Positions 29,197 through 39,357 of a DNA stretch of 64,000 nucleotides are shown here, in pieces. The notes beneath the pieces were generated by a model. It did not search any database, had not been told where the DNA came from, and worked only from the letters and a program-made list of their open reading frames with translations. Source of the DNA: Calothrix sp. NIES-3974 (GTDB lineage Bacteria > Cyanobacteriota > Cyanobacteriia > Cyanobacteriales > Nostocaceae); contig NZ_AP018254.1 of NCBI RefSeq assembly GCF_002368395.1, positions 4,836,001 through 4,900,000 of the forward strand, given 5' to 3'. A program made the translations under genes and the position numbers. Position 1 is the first letter of the stretch; every line of letters starts with the position of its first letter.

Positions 29197-30030
29197 TCAA
29201 CGAGAACCGATACATTTTTTCCCGCGAGGTGTTGCATCGGGATAAAAGGTGATAATTGCTTGATTGCGACGGACAAAAACCGATGGAAAAGTCTTTCCAG
29301 TTTCAGCATCTTTGATATTAAAAATACAAGCACCTTCATTATTTCTTTGGAGTTTAAATATACGGGTTGCATCGATTAATAATTCTTCCGCATTACTCAA
29401 ATACCCATATCCCTTCAGGGTATCTACTGCTCGAACTTTGCCATCATTAATGGATATCCCCATAGTGTAGATTACTCCTGGAACCACTTCCTGTTTACTA
29501 TCATTATTGGGAAGACGACCAGCGATTCCTTGATTTTGTAACTGTAGGTAGCGACCGTAGAAGTGTAAACCACCGATTTTTGTCGGACTGTTGATTTCTC
29601 CGCAAAAGACATGTTCAAAACCTTTACCACGAAACCAGATATTGGTTAAATCCTGGATAAAATCAGATTTTCCCCTCCTTCCTGGACGTAGTTCTCCCCC
29701 CGTAACTGCTTGTAATTTTTCCAGGACTTCTGGATGCGATCGCATTAATTGCTTGAATTTTTCGGGGTTGACTTTGGTTCCGATTGCTCCACATGCATTT
29801 AAAACTTCTTGATCAAATTTATTTAATTGGGGGGGAAGGGGAGAAATATCAAGTTGTTGACCTTGGGGAAATCCCACAGGAACGGGGTTATCTTCATTGT
29901 CAAAAAACGGTAAAAATTCGCTTTTCACTTGCGCTGTAGCTGAAATATCATTAATGCCAAATATACAGACAAACAGTAAAAAAACAAATTTTCCAGTCAA
30001 GAACCTAATTTGCTTATTATCTAAATTCAT
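29197..30030 (-). CDS. Secreted EndoU-domain protein
   Basis: A 277-residue protein with a signal peptide (about 1-34, FVFLLFVCIFGINDISATAQ region) and a bacterial EndoU RNase-like domain (about 125-270). Key motifs are FEH140VFCGEI, GGLH156FYGRY, and the C-terminal strand QAIITFYPDATP. A lysine candidate (K206 in TLKGYG) would complete the usual His-His-Lys set. EndoU domains are metal-dependent or metal-independent RNases, and in bacteria are often the toxin tips of contact-inhibition systems. This one is stand-alone with no visible immunity gene beside it. ATG start. Confidence 0.78.
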   Translation of the reverse strand: MNLDNKQIRFLTGKFVFLLFVCIFGINDISATAQVKSEFLPFFDNEDNPVPVGFPQGQQLDISPLPPQLNKFDQEVLNACGAIGTKVNPEKFKQLMRSHPEVLEKLQAVTGGELRPGRRGKSDFIQDLTNIWFRGKGFEHVFCGEINSPTKIGGLHFYGRYLQLQNQGIAGRLPNNDSKQEVVPGVIYTMGISINDGKVRAVDTLKGYGYLSNAEELLIDATRIFKLQRNNEGACIFNIKDAETGKTFPSVFVRRNQAIITFYPDATPRGKKCIGSR

Positions 30031-30458
30031 TTTCCATCTCCTATGGTGAAAAAGTTAATACCAAGCAATTTCTTTTGAAATTATTTATATGTTTAAATTT
30101 CCAGTTTGGCAAATCCTTCATATCCTGAGAGCAGTATCATTGATTAATACAATGTTTATTTAGTTTATTTAGTAGGTGACCAAAGCGCAGCTAGATGAGA
30201 AAGTGTAAATCGCTTAAAACCTTATTTTTAAAACTTGTCAAAGCCTTACCGTACAGATGCGAAATATTGCGCCTCTCCCTAATCTCAACGACAATTTTTA
30301 CCACCCACCTACTTACCAAAAACAAGTAATTTTTACTAGCATCCTTTTATACTCGTTTTTGTAGATAGTGTCAATATCAAGAGTTTTCCCATCAGGTTAA
30401 GTAAAAGCTTTTTTCTATTTCTTTCACAATATTCAATTTTCCCTATCCCTTGATTAAT
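30031..30458. other. Divergent intergenic region
   Basis: No gene. It presumably holds promoters for the divergent EndoU and small membrane protein genes. A degraded family palindrome (AGATGCGAAATATTGCGCCT) lies near 30256-30275. Confidence 0.45.
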
Positions 30459-30689
30459 ATGATACACAAAGTTAATTTGACAATTACTATTATTGCTGTA
30501 CTCATCTTTATTGGCTTTGGAGACAGCTTTTTGCCAAAACCATTCAGCACCTACAGCTTACAAACTCGCAATACAATTAATCAATTAGTCATTGGATTAT
30601 TTCCTGTTTGGAGACCGAGAATTAACCCCCATCAAAGAACAGAGAAACAACTAGATGATATCCAAAATAATAGACCTAATCAAAAATAA
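30459..30689 (+). CDS. Small conserved membrane protein
   Basis: 76 residues from the ATG at 30459. One hydrophobic span near the N-terminus (ITIIAVLIFIGFGDSFLP), then a polar tail with TRNTINQLVIGLFPVWRPRINP and a charged end. I recall similar small proteins in other filamentous cyanobacteria, with no known function. A TTG at 30450 would add three residues. Confidence 0.6.
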   Translation: MIHKVNLTITIIAVLIFIGFGDSFLPKPFSTYSLQTRNTINQLVIGLFPVWRPRINPHQRTEKQLDDIQNNRPNQK

Positions 30690-30832
30690 TTTCTCTATTC
30701 CCTAATCCCTCCTCACAACTTCCCGCTCCCTTGCATTTCCAGAAAGAATCATTAATTATTTATGAAAATAATTTCCTATTCCTAATAATCGTTGATATGA
30801 TTTGGAGTGAATTTTACTATACGCAAAAAGAA

Positions 30833-31042
30833 ATGAAACTGAGCGCTCGTAATACCATCAAAGGCAAAGTCAAGAAAATTATGCCTGGAGTTGTGAGTAC
30901 AGAAGTTGTGTTAGAACTAACACCAGGAATCGAACTTACTGCCGTGATTACTAAAGATTCAGCCCAATCACTAGGTTTAACAGTTGGAAAAGAAGCCTAT
31001 GCAGTCATAAAGTCCACCGATGTCATGGTTGGTGTAGATTAA
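30833..31042 (+). CDS. Molybdopterin-binding Mop-domain protein
   Basis: 69 residues. A single Mop/TOBE domain (MKLSARNTIKGKVKKIMPGV, then TDVMVGVD at the end), as in small molybdate-binding storage proteins. An upstream in-frame ATG at 30731 would give 103 residues, but the added part is not like the family, so I choose 30833. No modABC genes are in the window. Confidence 0.85.
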   Translation: MKLSARNTIKGKVKKIMPGVVSTEVVLELTPGIELTAVITKDSAQSLGLTVGKEAYAVIKSTDVMVGVD

Positions 31043-31108
31043 ATTACTTGTTGTCAGACTGTCTACAGGTGATAATGTACCCCATCAACAAGAGTGAAAA
31101 TCATAATG

Positions 31109-32308
31109 ATGGGGTACGAATTCTCTGAATTAGCGCGACTGTACAAAAATACCCTGCTGGATAACGTTATTCCTTTCTGGGAGAATTACTCAGTAGATTG
31201 GGAACAAGGGGGATATTTTACCTGTCTCGACCGCACAGGTAAAGTGTATGATACAGACAAATTTATTTGGTTACAAAATCGTCAATTGTGGACATTTTCC
31301 AGTTTTTACCAGCAAATTGAACCCCAGGAAAATTGGTTGCAAATAGCACAACAGGGAGCAGAGTTTTTGGCGGAAAATGGACGCGATCGCGAAGGTAATT
31401 GGTATTTCGCCCTCAATCGCAACGGACAACCATTGGTACAACCCTACAATATTTTTTCCGATTGTTTTGCGGCAATGGCATTTAGTCGGTATGCCCAAAT
31501 TAGTGGTTTAGAATGGGCAAAAGAAGTTGCGCTTCAAGCCTATCATAATGTTTTGCGTCGTCAGGATAATCCGAAAGGAAAATACACAAAAGCCTATCCT
31601 GGTACGCGTCCGATGAAGTCATTAGCAGTACCAATGATATTAGCTAATTTGACTTTAGAAATGGAATGGTTGCTAGCAAGGGAGACCTTAGAACAGGTAT
31701 TAGCAGCAACTGTTCAAGAAGTAATGGGCGATTTTCTGGATCAAGAAAGGGGTTTAATGCGGGAAAATGTTGCACCCGATGGTTCCCCGATAGATTGTTT
31801 TGATGGCAGATTAATTAATCCCGGACATGGAATTGAAGCGATGTGGTTTATTATGGATATTGCCCATCGTCGCGGCAATTTACAGATAATTAATCAAGCG
31901 GTGGATGTGGTTTTAAATACTCTAAATTTTGCTTGGGACCAAGAATATGGTGGTTTATATTATTTTCTCGATGTTCAAGGATACCCACCTCAGCAATTAG
32001 AATGGGATCAAAAATTATGGTGGGTACATTTAGAGACTTTGGTGGCTTTAGCAATGGGATATCGACTTACCCAGAGAGAAGCTTGTTGGGAATGGTACAA
32101 AAAAGTTCATGAATATACCTGGTCACACTTTGCTGATCAGCAATATGGGGAGTGGTTTGGTTATTTGAATCGACGGGGAGAGGTATTATTAAACCTCAAG
32201 GGTGGAAAATGGAAAGGCTGCTTTCATGTTCCCAGAGCAATGTATCTTTGTTGGCAACAATTTGCGGCTATGGGTTATACCAATTTGCAAAAAGAAGGCG
32301 AAGGATAA
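31109..32308 (+). CDS. N-acylglucosamine 2-epimerase
   Basis: About 399 residues of the AGE family (renin-binding-protein like), which interconverts N-acetylglucosamine and N-acetylmannosamine. It is very like the Anabaena enzyme as far as I recall: [45 protein letters not shown]. Two histidines expected in the active site are seen in [11 protein letters not shown] and [10 protein letters not shown]. It is a cytoplasmic alpha/alpha barrel. Start: the ATG at 31109 gives the usual family N-terminus; an ATG at 31094 adds five residues. Confidence 0.9.
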   Translation: MGYEFSELARLYKNTLLDNVIPFWENYSVDWEQGGYFTCLDRTGKVYDTDKFIWLQNRQLWTFSSFYQQIEPQENWLQIAQQGAEFLAENGRDREGNWYFALNRNGQPLVQPYNIFSDCFAAMAFSRYAQISGLEWAKEVALQAYHNVLRRQDNPKGKYTKAYPGTRPMKSLAVPMILANLTLEMEWLLARETLEQVLAATVQEVMGDFLDQERGLMRENVAPDGSPIDCFDGRLINPGHGIEAMWFIMDIAHRRGNLQIINQAVDVVLNTLNFAWDQEYGGLYYFLDVQGYPPQQLEWDQKLWWVHLETLVALAMGYRLTQREACWEWYKKVHEYTWSHFADQQYGEWFGYLNRRGEVLLNLKGGKWKGCFHVPRAMYLCWQQFAAMGYTNLQKEGEG

Positions 32309-32323
32309 ATTTTGTCGATGCAG

Positions 32324-32344
32324 AGACGTAGTAATGCTACGTCT
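32324..32344. repeat. Dispersed palindrome (GTAG core)
   Basis: AGACGTAG, a 5-base loop and CTACGTCT, 16 bases after the epimerase stop, between convergent genes. It is the same outer arm as the rest of the family with a different inner arm. Confidence 0.85.
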
Positions 32345-32424
32345 TATATTCTGGACATATTGCAAACATTTTAAGGTGGGAGCTACGTCGAACCGTTTTT
32401 AGAATCGGTATAAAAAAAGACGAA

Positions 32425-32991
32425 TTAATTTGGATAATGGGGATTAATTAAACTAGTTAAAATATGGTCTTCCCATTTGCCATTAATTAATAAATAATCT
32501 CGAGCATAGCCCTCCACTACAAACCCTAATTTTTTTAATAAATTACCACTGCGCTGATTATGGGGCATATAACAGGCCATAATTCGGTGCATTTTTAGTT
32601 GCTGAAATACATAATTCACCGCCAAACTTAAACCCTCAAGCATATATCCTTGACCTTGCCATGTTTGCGCTAAACTATATCCCACATGACAGTATTGGGC
32701 TGCACCCCTGACAAAATTATTAAAATTAATTGTACCAATAATAATATCTAAATTTTCCTTGGGAAACATGAATAGTCGTAGGGAACGGTCATTTACCAGT
32801 TCATGTAAATTAGTTTCCACCTGTAACCGCCAATATTCTTCAGAAAAAAAACCATCCTCCCACAATGGATAATAGGGAGTCAGATAGGTTTTATTATGAC
32901 TAAAATAGCTAATAATGCGTTGAATATCTTCATGATTTGCCATCCTTAAAATCAAACGATGGCTAGATAGAAGTGGCAATTGCGATCGCAT
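32425..32991 (-). CDS. GNAT N-acetyltransferase, RimJ-like
   Basis: 188 residues of the RimJ/RimL type GNAT family (N-terminal or ribosomal protein acetylation, acetyl-CoA dependent). Motifs are SHRLILR at the start, the acetyl-CoA loop QTWQGQGYMLEGL, and NQRSGNLLKKLGFVVEGYAR near the end. Substrate unknown. ATG start. Convergent with the epimerase gene. Confidence 0.82.
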   Translation of the reverse strand: MRSQLPLLSSHRLILRMANHEDIQRIISYFSHNKTYLTPYYPLWEDGFFSEEYWRLQVETNLHELVNDRSLRLFMFPKENLDIIIGTINFNNFVRGAAQYCHVGYSLAQTWQGQGYMLEGLSLAVNYVFQQLKMHRIMACYMPHNQRSGNLLKKLGFVVEGYARDYLLINGKWEDHILTSLINPHYPN

Positions 32992-33077
32992 ACGGTCAGT
33001 TCAGGGAAACATTAAAGAAGTCGGGAACACGAGACTAACTCTAGAGGATTGCTCCCAAATTAGGTATACTGAGATTA

Positions 33078-34187
33078 TCAACTACGGGGACGACGAATTT
33101 GCTTCGATGTAATCGGACTTAAAATTTGGTTTAAATTCCGCAATTGTTCCGCAGTTCCCATACAAATCAGGATATCTCCCGCCATTAACAGCGTATCGCC
33201 AGTTGGTGCGCCAATCAATGTGCCATCAGCGCGACGAATTGCCAAAACCAAAGCTCCAGTCTGCGATCGCAATTCCGCTTTTTGTAAAGTCTCCCCCACA
33301 AAAGCACAGGTTCCCGGTTCAATTAGCAACTCTTCCATATACAGCTGACGGTCATTCCCGGAAATAATCCCATCCACAAAATCCATCACCTGGGGACGTA
33401 AAGCCGCAGCAGCCATCCGTTTTCCCCCTGTAATATAGGGTGAAATTACCACATCCGCACCCCCACGCTGCAACTTTTGCAAACCCTCCTCCGTACTCGC
33501 ACGGGCAATGACGCGAATCTGGGGATTCAGGGTTTTTGCGGAAATAATAATGTATAAATTTTCTGCATCCGAAGGTAAAGCCGCCACAATACAATTCGCC
33601 CGTTCAACCCCAACCTCCAGCAAACTTTCATCCAAAGTTGCATCACCCAAATACACATTATACCCCTCCATCTGGGCCATCCGTACCGACTCAACTTCCG
33701 CATCAATAATTACAAATGGCACACCTTCAGCCCAAAACTCCTTGGCAATCTGTCGCCCGGTGCGACTAAAGCCACAAATGATATAATGTCCAATAAGGGA
33801 GTCCATTAGTCGCCGTAATTGTCGTAGTTTAATACCTTCTTGAAAATACCCTTGAATAATGGCTTCGGTAAAACGATTCACAATGTAACCAATACTAACC
33901 AAACCCATCAAAATTAAAGCAATGGTAAATAACCTCCCCCGATTTTCCAACGGTCGAGTTTCCCCATATCCCACCGTTGCCAGGGTAATAATTGTCATAT
34001 AGGCCGCATCTTGCCAAGACCAGCCCTCAACTAGGCTATACCACAACGTCCCAATGATAAATACCACCGCTAATGCGATCGCACCCGCCATCAGTTCTGT
34101 CTGAATTCTATAGTACTTTTGTTCGAGAATAGAATAGGTATTACGCCGTCTTCGGGTAGGTCGTCGTCGTCGAAACAATCTACGCAT
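33078..34187 (-). CDS. Potassium channel with RCK/TrkA-N domain
   Basis: A 369-residue channel subunit. Basic N-terminus (about 1-18), two membrane spans, and between them a pore loop TLATVGYGET. Then an RCK Rossmann domain (YIICGFSRTGRQIAKEF, DAEVESVRMAQ, GDATLDESLLEVG, about 130-270), and a TrkA-C domain (290-360, GTLIGAPTGDTLLMAGDIL). It resembles MthK-type channels gated by ligands on the RCK ring. The filter ends in Glu where most channels have Asp. ATG start; divergent from argD. Confidence 0.86.
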   Translation of the reverse strand: MRRLFRRRRPTRRRRNTYSILEQKYYRIQTELMAGAIALAVVFIIGTLWYSLVEGWSWQDAAYMTIITLATVGYGETRPLENRGRLFTIALILMGLVSIGYIVNRFTEAIIQGYFQEGIKLRQLRRLMDSLIGHYIICGFSRTGRQIAKEFWAEGVPFVIIDAEVESVRMAQMEGYNVYLGDATLDESLLEVGVERANCIVAALPSDAENLYIIISAKTLNPQIRVIARASTEEGLQKLQRGGADVVISPYITGGKRMAAAALRPQVMDFVDGIISGNDRQLYMEELLIEPGTCAFVGETLQKAELRSQTGALVLAIRRADGTLIGAPTGDTLLMAGDILICMGTAEQLRNLNQILSPITSKQIRRPRS

Positions 34188-34351
34188 TAGGATTACATTT
34201 TATAACCAGGATGAGGATGACAAAAAGATAATGCTATTTCCGAGACATGCAGGAACAAAGTATCATAACAAACAAATAGCCAAGTTATGTTTGATGGGTG
34301 ACATACAGCTAAAAACCACAGTAAGATCAAAACATCTTTAGGAGTTAGGCA

Positions 34352-35629
34352 GTGAGCATCGAAACGCTAACAACCACCAATGGACAATTAGGGAGCAACA
34401 CATCACATCAATTTGACCAGAATCAATTTGATGCTGCCGTGATGTCAACCTATGCCCGATTTCCAATCGCCCTCGAAAAAGGTCTAGGTTGCCGAGTTTG
34501 GGATACACAAGGGCGAGAATATCTCGATTTTGTCGCTGGGATTGCCACCTGTACCCTTGGTCATGCCCATCCAGCGATGATTGAGAGTGTCACCCAACAA
34601 ATTCAGAAACTGCATCACGTTTCTAATTTGTACTACATTCCCGAACAAGGAGAACTGGCTAATTGGCTAGTTTCCCACTCCTGTGCAGACCGGGTGTTTT
34701 TCTGTAATTCCGGTGCAGAAGCTAACGAAGCAGCCATCAAACTCGCCCGTAAATATGCCCATACAGTCCTGGAAATCGAACACCCAATTATTCTAACAGC
34801 CCATGCCAGTTTTCACGGACGAACTTTAGCCACAATTACCGCCACAGCCCAACCAAAATACCAAAAATATTTTGATCCCCTAGTTCCTGGTTTCCACTAC
34901 GTACCCTACAACGATATCAATGCCGTGGAAGCAGCCGTCAGCGAACTGGATGAAGGAAATTATCGCGTCGGTGCAATTTTATTGGAACCCCTACAAGGAG
35001 AAGGAGGGGTGAGACCGGGGGACATTGCATATTTCCAAAAACTGCGGCAAATTTGTGATGAAACGGGAATTTTGTTGATATTTGACGAAGTACAAGTGGG
35101 AATGGGACGCACAGGAAAACTATGGGGATACGAAACTTTAGGAGTAGAACCTGATATTTTCACTAGCGCCAAAGGGTTGGGAGGAGGAATTCCCATCGGT
35201 GCAATGCTAGCCAAAAAATTCTGTGATGTATTCCAGCCAGGGGAACATGCTAGCACCTTTGGGGGCAATCCCTTCGCCTGTGGTGTGGCTTTAAGTGTTT
35301 GCCAAACCCTAGAACGGGAAGATATTCTCACAAACGTGGTCAATCGGGGAGAACAGCTACGTCAGGGACTGCGACTACTTGCAGCCAAATACCCCCACAT
35401 CGTTATAGATGTACGGGGTTGGGGATTAATTAACGGAATGGAACTTAGTCCTGATATTCCCTATACCGCCGCAGATGTCGCCAAAGCCGCAATGGAGCAA
35501 GGATTACTCCTAGTTCCCGCAGGACCGAAAGTCGTTCGCTTTGTCCCCCCCCTAGTAGTTACTGCTGCCGATATTAATGAAGGTTTAGCAAGATTGGAAC
35601 AGGCATTAGTTAATATTATTAATCATTAA
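34352..35629 (+). CDS. argD: Acetylornithine aminotransferase
   Basis: 425 residues, PLP-dependent transaminase of arginine synthesis (N-acetylornithine to N-acetylglutamate semialdehyde). Motifs are NSGAEANEAAIKLARK, HASFHGRTLATI, EPLQGEGGVRP, FDEVQVGMGRTG, and the PLP lysine in TSAKGLGGGIPIGAM. GTG start preceded by TAGGAG. Divergent from the K+ channel gene. Confidence 0.92.
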   Translation: MSIETLTTTNGQLGSNTSHQFDQNQFDAAVMSTYARFPIALEKGLGCRVWDTQGREYLDFVAGIATCTLGHAHPAMIESVTQQIQKLHHVSNLYYIPEQGELANWLVSHSCADRVFFCNSGAEANEAAIKLARKYAHTVLEIEHPIILTAHASFHGRTLATITATAQPKYQKYFDPLVPGFHYVPYNDINAVEAAVSELDEGNYRVGAILLEPLQGEGGVRPGDIAYFQKLRQICDETGILLIFDEVQVGMGRTGKLWGYETLGVEPDIFTSAKGLGGGIPIGAMLAKKFCDVFQPGEHASTFGGNPFACGVALSVCQTLEREDILTNVVNRGEQLRQGLRLLAAKYPHIVIDVRGWGLINGMELSPDIPYTAADVAKAAMEQGLLLVPAGPKVVRFVPPLVVTAADINEGLARLEQALVNIINH

Positions 35630-35660
35630 ATTGAGAAATGGGGATTTTTGGCGGTTGACA

Positions 35661-35729
35661 GTAGAGACGACCCGACGGGTCGTCTCTACATCCCACGGGT
35701 CGTCTCTACATCCCACGGGTCGTCTTTAC
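35661..35729. repeat. Palindrome plus two tandem half-copies, bidirectional terminator position
   Basis: A perfect 14-base-arm palindrome at 35661-35689 (GTAGAGACGACCCG, one-base loop, CGGGTCGTCTCTAC). Two 20-base direct units follow at 35690-35709 and 35710-35729 (ATCCCACGGGTCGTCTCTAC and a one-base variant). It lies between convergent argD and the deacetylase gene and could end both transcripts. The last residues of the deacetylase protein are encoded inside it. Confidence 0.85.
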
Positions 35730-37451
35730 CTGATTCGGAAATAAAGCCACTGCATGGGGAACAGGACGAGGACGATACCTAGACATACTTTTACCTTGAT
35801 AAACCAGGGATGTACTATCACCGGAATCTAACATCACAGCTTCGACAAAGCCTTCCTCGGCTAAGATTTTACCCAATTGAATCGAATCAACATTATCTCG
35901 GCTAATACCGATTTCTGGTTGTCCATCCTGATTAATCCCCCAAAAAGCCCGATAACGTTTCGCATCAAAACCATATAAGTTATTAAAAGATTTCGCTGGT
36001 TGGGGTTGACCATCCCGAACTAACCACGCTGCGGCCACAAAAATATCATTGACCGGATTCATTTCTGCCTGAATTCCCGTCAGGGTATTATGTTTATCCG
36101 GATCAAAGGGTACAAATTTCACTGTCTTGTCGTTGATTAAGACTAGAGGACGACCTTTGAGTTTGGGAATTTCCCCCCGATAACCGGGAATAAAACCGTG
36201 ACCAATCTTGCTTAGAACTGGTCCAATCATAATATTAGAATTGAGGCTTTTAAGGGAGAAAAAAGTCCCATCCACCGCCGCAACTGCACCTGTCCCTTTA
36301 ACAATATCTTCTATTTGGTAGCGACTATCGGCGTGAATTGTGACTGGTTTCCCACCGGAGACAAACACAAAGGAAATACCCTCAATTTTCTTTTCTTCCT
36401 TACGAATATCGGCTTGAAAATCCAGTCCACACAAGGGTAAATTTGCACCACCGTTGGCTTGGGGCAGAACTTTTTGAATTTGGGACTGACCAAACCTACC
36501 AATGGCAAATAAATCTACCGACTCCCCAGCAAATATTTCCTTGGCATCATCCATTGATAGGGCTGCAATATAACCAGCATTTTGCACCAATTCCTTAACC
36601 TTATCATTATGTTTTCCGGCTGGATAGGTGAAATAGTGAATGGGTATACCTAATTTAGACTCCAGTACCCGCTTTGATTCAATAATTTCCGTAGTTAAAT
36701 CTTGCTCAGATAACTTTGTTAAATCCGCAGGATGGTTGACACTGTGGGATGCTATCGTCACCAAGGGGTCAGCAGCCATTATTTTTAAGTCTTCCCAACT
36801 GACATGGGTACGTCCAGTGTTGTCACCGACATAGCGAGTTGCAATCGAAAATACTGCCGGATAATTATATTTTTTTAGGAGGGGGTAGACGTACTCATAA
36901 TGACCACCATAACCATCATCAAAGGAAAGTAAAATCGGCTTTTTCGGTAGGGGAATACCTGTGCGTAGGTGGATAATTAATTGGTTCAAGCTAATGGGTG
37001 TAGCTTGCTGAGATTTAATTAGTTCAAAGTGATTCTCTAGTTCAGTGGGTGTGACATCAAAAAAGACTTCCTTTTTGGAAAGGATATCATGATACATCAA
37101 AATCGGTACTTTTGCTTTACTCGCAGCTTCACTAATTAACGGAAAAGTTTGAGTATTCAGGGTAAATTTTTCCGGAAATTGGGAGCTAGTAAATACTAGG
37201 GGGGAAGCTGCTAAAGATTGATTATTGGCGATGGTTATATTTTTATCAAGGCTTTGATATTTGTCACAAATTTCTGCTAAACTCAATACTGGTTCAGGGG
37301 TCTGCCAAGGAAATATATTACTTGGAGATGTTTGGGATGTATTAATCGGTGAAAACCAAAAAAAATCAGCAGCCCAAAGACCAGTAATAAATAACAATGT
37401 ACCGAAGAAGACAAATAAAAAATTCTTGACTCTAGATTTTTGATTAGGCAT
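35706..37451 (-). CDS. Polysaccharide deacetylase / phosphodiester glycosidase fusion
   Basis: 581 residues with an N-terminal membrane anchor (NFLFVFFGTLLFITGLWAADF, about 10-30). Residues 115-300 are a NodB-type polysaccharide deacetylase (LMYHD, LLSFDDGYGGH, HSVNHP, FTYPAGKHND). Residues 345-575 are a NAGPA-like phosphodiester glycosidase domain (VDGTFFS, MLDSGDSTSLVYQG). The pair probably trims an N-acetylated exopolysaccharide or wall glycan outside the membrane (inference). The last codons (about VKTTRGM) lie inside the palindromic repeat, so the natural C-terminus may have been changed by the repeat. ATG start. Confidence 0.85.
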   Translation of the reverse strand: MPNQKSRVKNFLFVFFGTLLFITGLWAADFFWFSPINTSQTSPSNIFPWQTPEPVLSLAEICDKYQSLDKNITIANNQSLAASPLVFTSSQFPEKFTLNTQTFPLISEAASKAKVPILMYHDILSKKEVFFDVTPTELENHFELIKSQQATPISLNQLIIHLRTGIPLPKKPILLSFDDGYGGHYEYVYPLLKKYNYPAVFSIATRYVGDNTGRTHVSWEDLKIMAADPLVTIASHSVNHPADLTKLSEQDLTTEIIESKRVLESKLGIPIHYFTYPAGKHNDKVKELVQNAGYIAALSMDDAKEIFAGESVDLFAIGRFGQSQIQKVLPQANGGANLPLCGLDFQADIRKEEKKIEGISFVFVSGGKPVTIHADSRYQIEDIVKGTGAVAAVDGTFFSLKSLNSNIMIGPVLSKIGHGFIPGYRGEIPKLKGRPLVLINDKTVKFVPFDPDKHNTLTGIQAEMNPVNDIFVAAAWLVRDGQPQPAKSFNNLYGFDAKRYRAFWGINQDGQPEIGISRDNVDSIQLGKILAEEGFVEAVMLDSGDSTSLVYQGKSMSRYRPRPVPHAVALFPNQVKTTRGM

Positions 37452-38154
37452 GTTACGATTACCATCAGAATGGACATTCAGGCTCGGAACAGCGAAATAG
37501 AAACAAAACTTTACAAAAAATCTAAACTCAAGATAACCGCACTAGGCTAAGGATTTATAATTAGTTGATTAAACAAATCCGAAAGTAATATTAAAATTTA
37601 GGAGATAGCGATCGCAAACACTAAATACATGCGATGTTGATAGATATTGGCGAGGTCAAAGCCTTGATTGAGGTGAGTCAAAAGTAAAAAAAATACCTTT
37701 GATATTAAGGCATAGATTACCAAATCAACTCTAAAGCTTCTGTGAAATCAAAATCAGGATTTTCACGGATTGAGTTAAAACCCTGAAAACGTAATACTGG
37801 ATATAAATATAAGTAACTCTCATTCTACATAAACACCAGCCATACATTGAGGTGATGTTTAAAAGTTAAGTTAAATAGCTTTGGATCAGGAAGTATGCGC
37901 TACTTCCCTATTTGAGGTGATTGACCGAGTTTGGAGGAGTAATAGCAAGCTGATTTCCCGTGATTGCTATTTTGAATCATTGCTAAAAATGTATCTTATT
38001 GCGAGATATAAACAGAATTCATTCCCTCAAAACTAAATCCGGATGGATTCTCATTAGATATACATCATTGTACAGGGACTACTCACACACAAATCACACC
38101 TGAATTTCACCAGGCAAAAACACTGACTTTTTATTCAACATAAGGATACGAGGA
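37452..38154. other. Intergenic region upstream of phototaxis operon
   Basis: 703 bases with no gene. It presumably carries the promoter of the phototaxis operon; no specific site can be named. A HIP1 octamer lies near 37608. Confidence 0.45.
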
Positions 38155-39357
38155 ATGATCCATCCAGACTTGATGGTATCAAATAATTTAATAGAGGAGT
38201 TTAAAGTCTGTACCCGGCTACAGTACAGTGGCAAACTGGATATTAGAACTGCTAAAGGCGATAGATGGGCTTTTTATTACCGATTGGGTAGAATTGTCTG
38301 GGCTACTGGTGGAAAGCACCCCTTTCGACGATGGCGCAGAAATATGGCACAATTTTGTCCAGATATTGACGTGGAAAAAATCCAGTTACAACCCTCCGAT
38401 GCGGAAATTGACTATTGGGATTATCGATTGCTGGAAACATTGCATGATCGGCAAAAGGTTCGTCGCGAACAAATTAACTCAATTGTCGAGAGTACAATTA
38501 CTGAACTATTATTTGACCTAGCCCAAAGCACTAACTTTAATCCCATCACCTGCGATCGCAATCAAGATGTTATCCTCGAAACTCCGATGAGTTTCACCAG
38601 CGCGGATATGTCGCTGAAGTATATGCAGGATACTTGGAAAAACTGGTCAGAAGCAGGTTTAGCTAATTTTTTGCCTGACTCAGCACCAATTTTACGCCGT
38701 CCTGAACAACTTCAACAGCAAGTTAGTCCAGCTGTATATAAAAATTTCGTTGTTTTGATGAATGGGAAATATACCCTGCGGGATTTAGCTTTTCGGATGA
38801 AGCAGGGTATTCTACCCGTTACCCGTTCCTTGCTTCCCTATATCCTCAAGGGAATTATTGAACTGATTGAAGTTCCGGATATTCCTTTACGTATTAGTGA
38901 AGTCAAGAAAAACTCAGCCACACCTATCAAATCCACTCCATCAGGTCCCTTGATTGCTTGTGTTGATGATAGTCCCCAAGTGACCCAAATGCTAGAGCAA
39001 ATTCTTGCTCCTAACGGGTTTCGATTCATCAAAATTCAAGACCCCCTACAGGCTTTACCCATTCTCATTGAACATAAGCCTGATTTAATTTTCCTTGATT
39101 TAGTCATGCCCGTTGCCAGTGGTTACGAAATTTGCGCCCAGTTGCGTCGAGTTTCCGTATTTACCCATACACCAATCATTATTTTAACTGGTAGCGATGG
39201 TCTGTTAGACCGAGTGAGGGCTAAAGTAGTTGGTTCAACTGATTTTATTAGCAAACCAGTTGCTGCGGATAAGGTCATGGGGGTAGTTCGTAAGTATATT
39301 ACTGTACCTGCATCTGGCTTAAATCGTACTAACCAACAAGCAACTGCAATGGGATGA
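38155..39357 (+). CDS. pixG: PATAN-REC response regulator (PixG-type)
   Basis: 400 residues. The N-terminal PATAN/DUF4388 domain (about 1-245, with QYSGKLDIRTAKGDRWAFYYRLGRIVWATGG) is followed by a receiver domain (about 268-390). Its phosphoacceptor is Asp315 in IFLDLVMPVASGYE, with an acidic pair in CVDDSPQ and Lys in DFISKPV. PATAN-REC proteins (PixG, PatA, HmpA) set type IV pilus behaviour downstream of CheA-like kinases. First gene of the operon; ATG preceded by GAGGA. Confidence 0.87.
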   Translation: MIHPDLMVSNNLIEEFKVCTRLQYSGKLDIRTAKGDRWAFYYRLGRIVWATGGKHPFRRWRRNMAQFCPDIDVEKIQLQPSDAEIDYWDYRLLETLHDRQKVRREQINSIVESTITELLFDLAQSTNFNPITCDRNQDVILETPMSFTSADMSLKYMQDTWKNWSEAGLANFLPDSAPILRRPEQLQQQVSPAVYKNFVVLMNGKYTLRDLAFRMKQGILPVTRSLLPYILKGIIELIEVPDIPLRISEVKKNSATPIKSTPSGPLIACVDDSPQVTQMLEQILAPNGFRFIKIQDPLQALPILIEHKPDLIFLDLVMPVASGYEICAQLRRVSVFTHTPIIILTGSDGLLDRVRAKVVGSTDFISKPVAADKVMGVVRKYITVPASGLNRTNQQATAMG

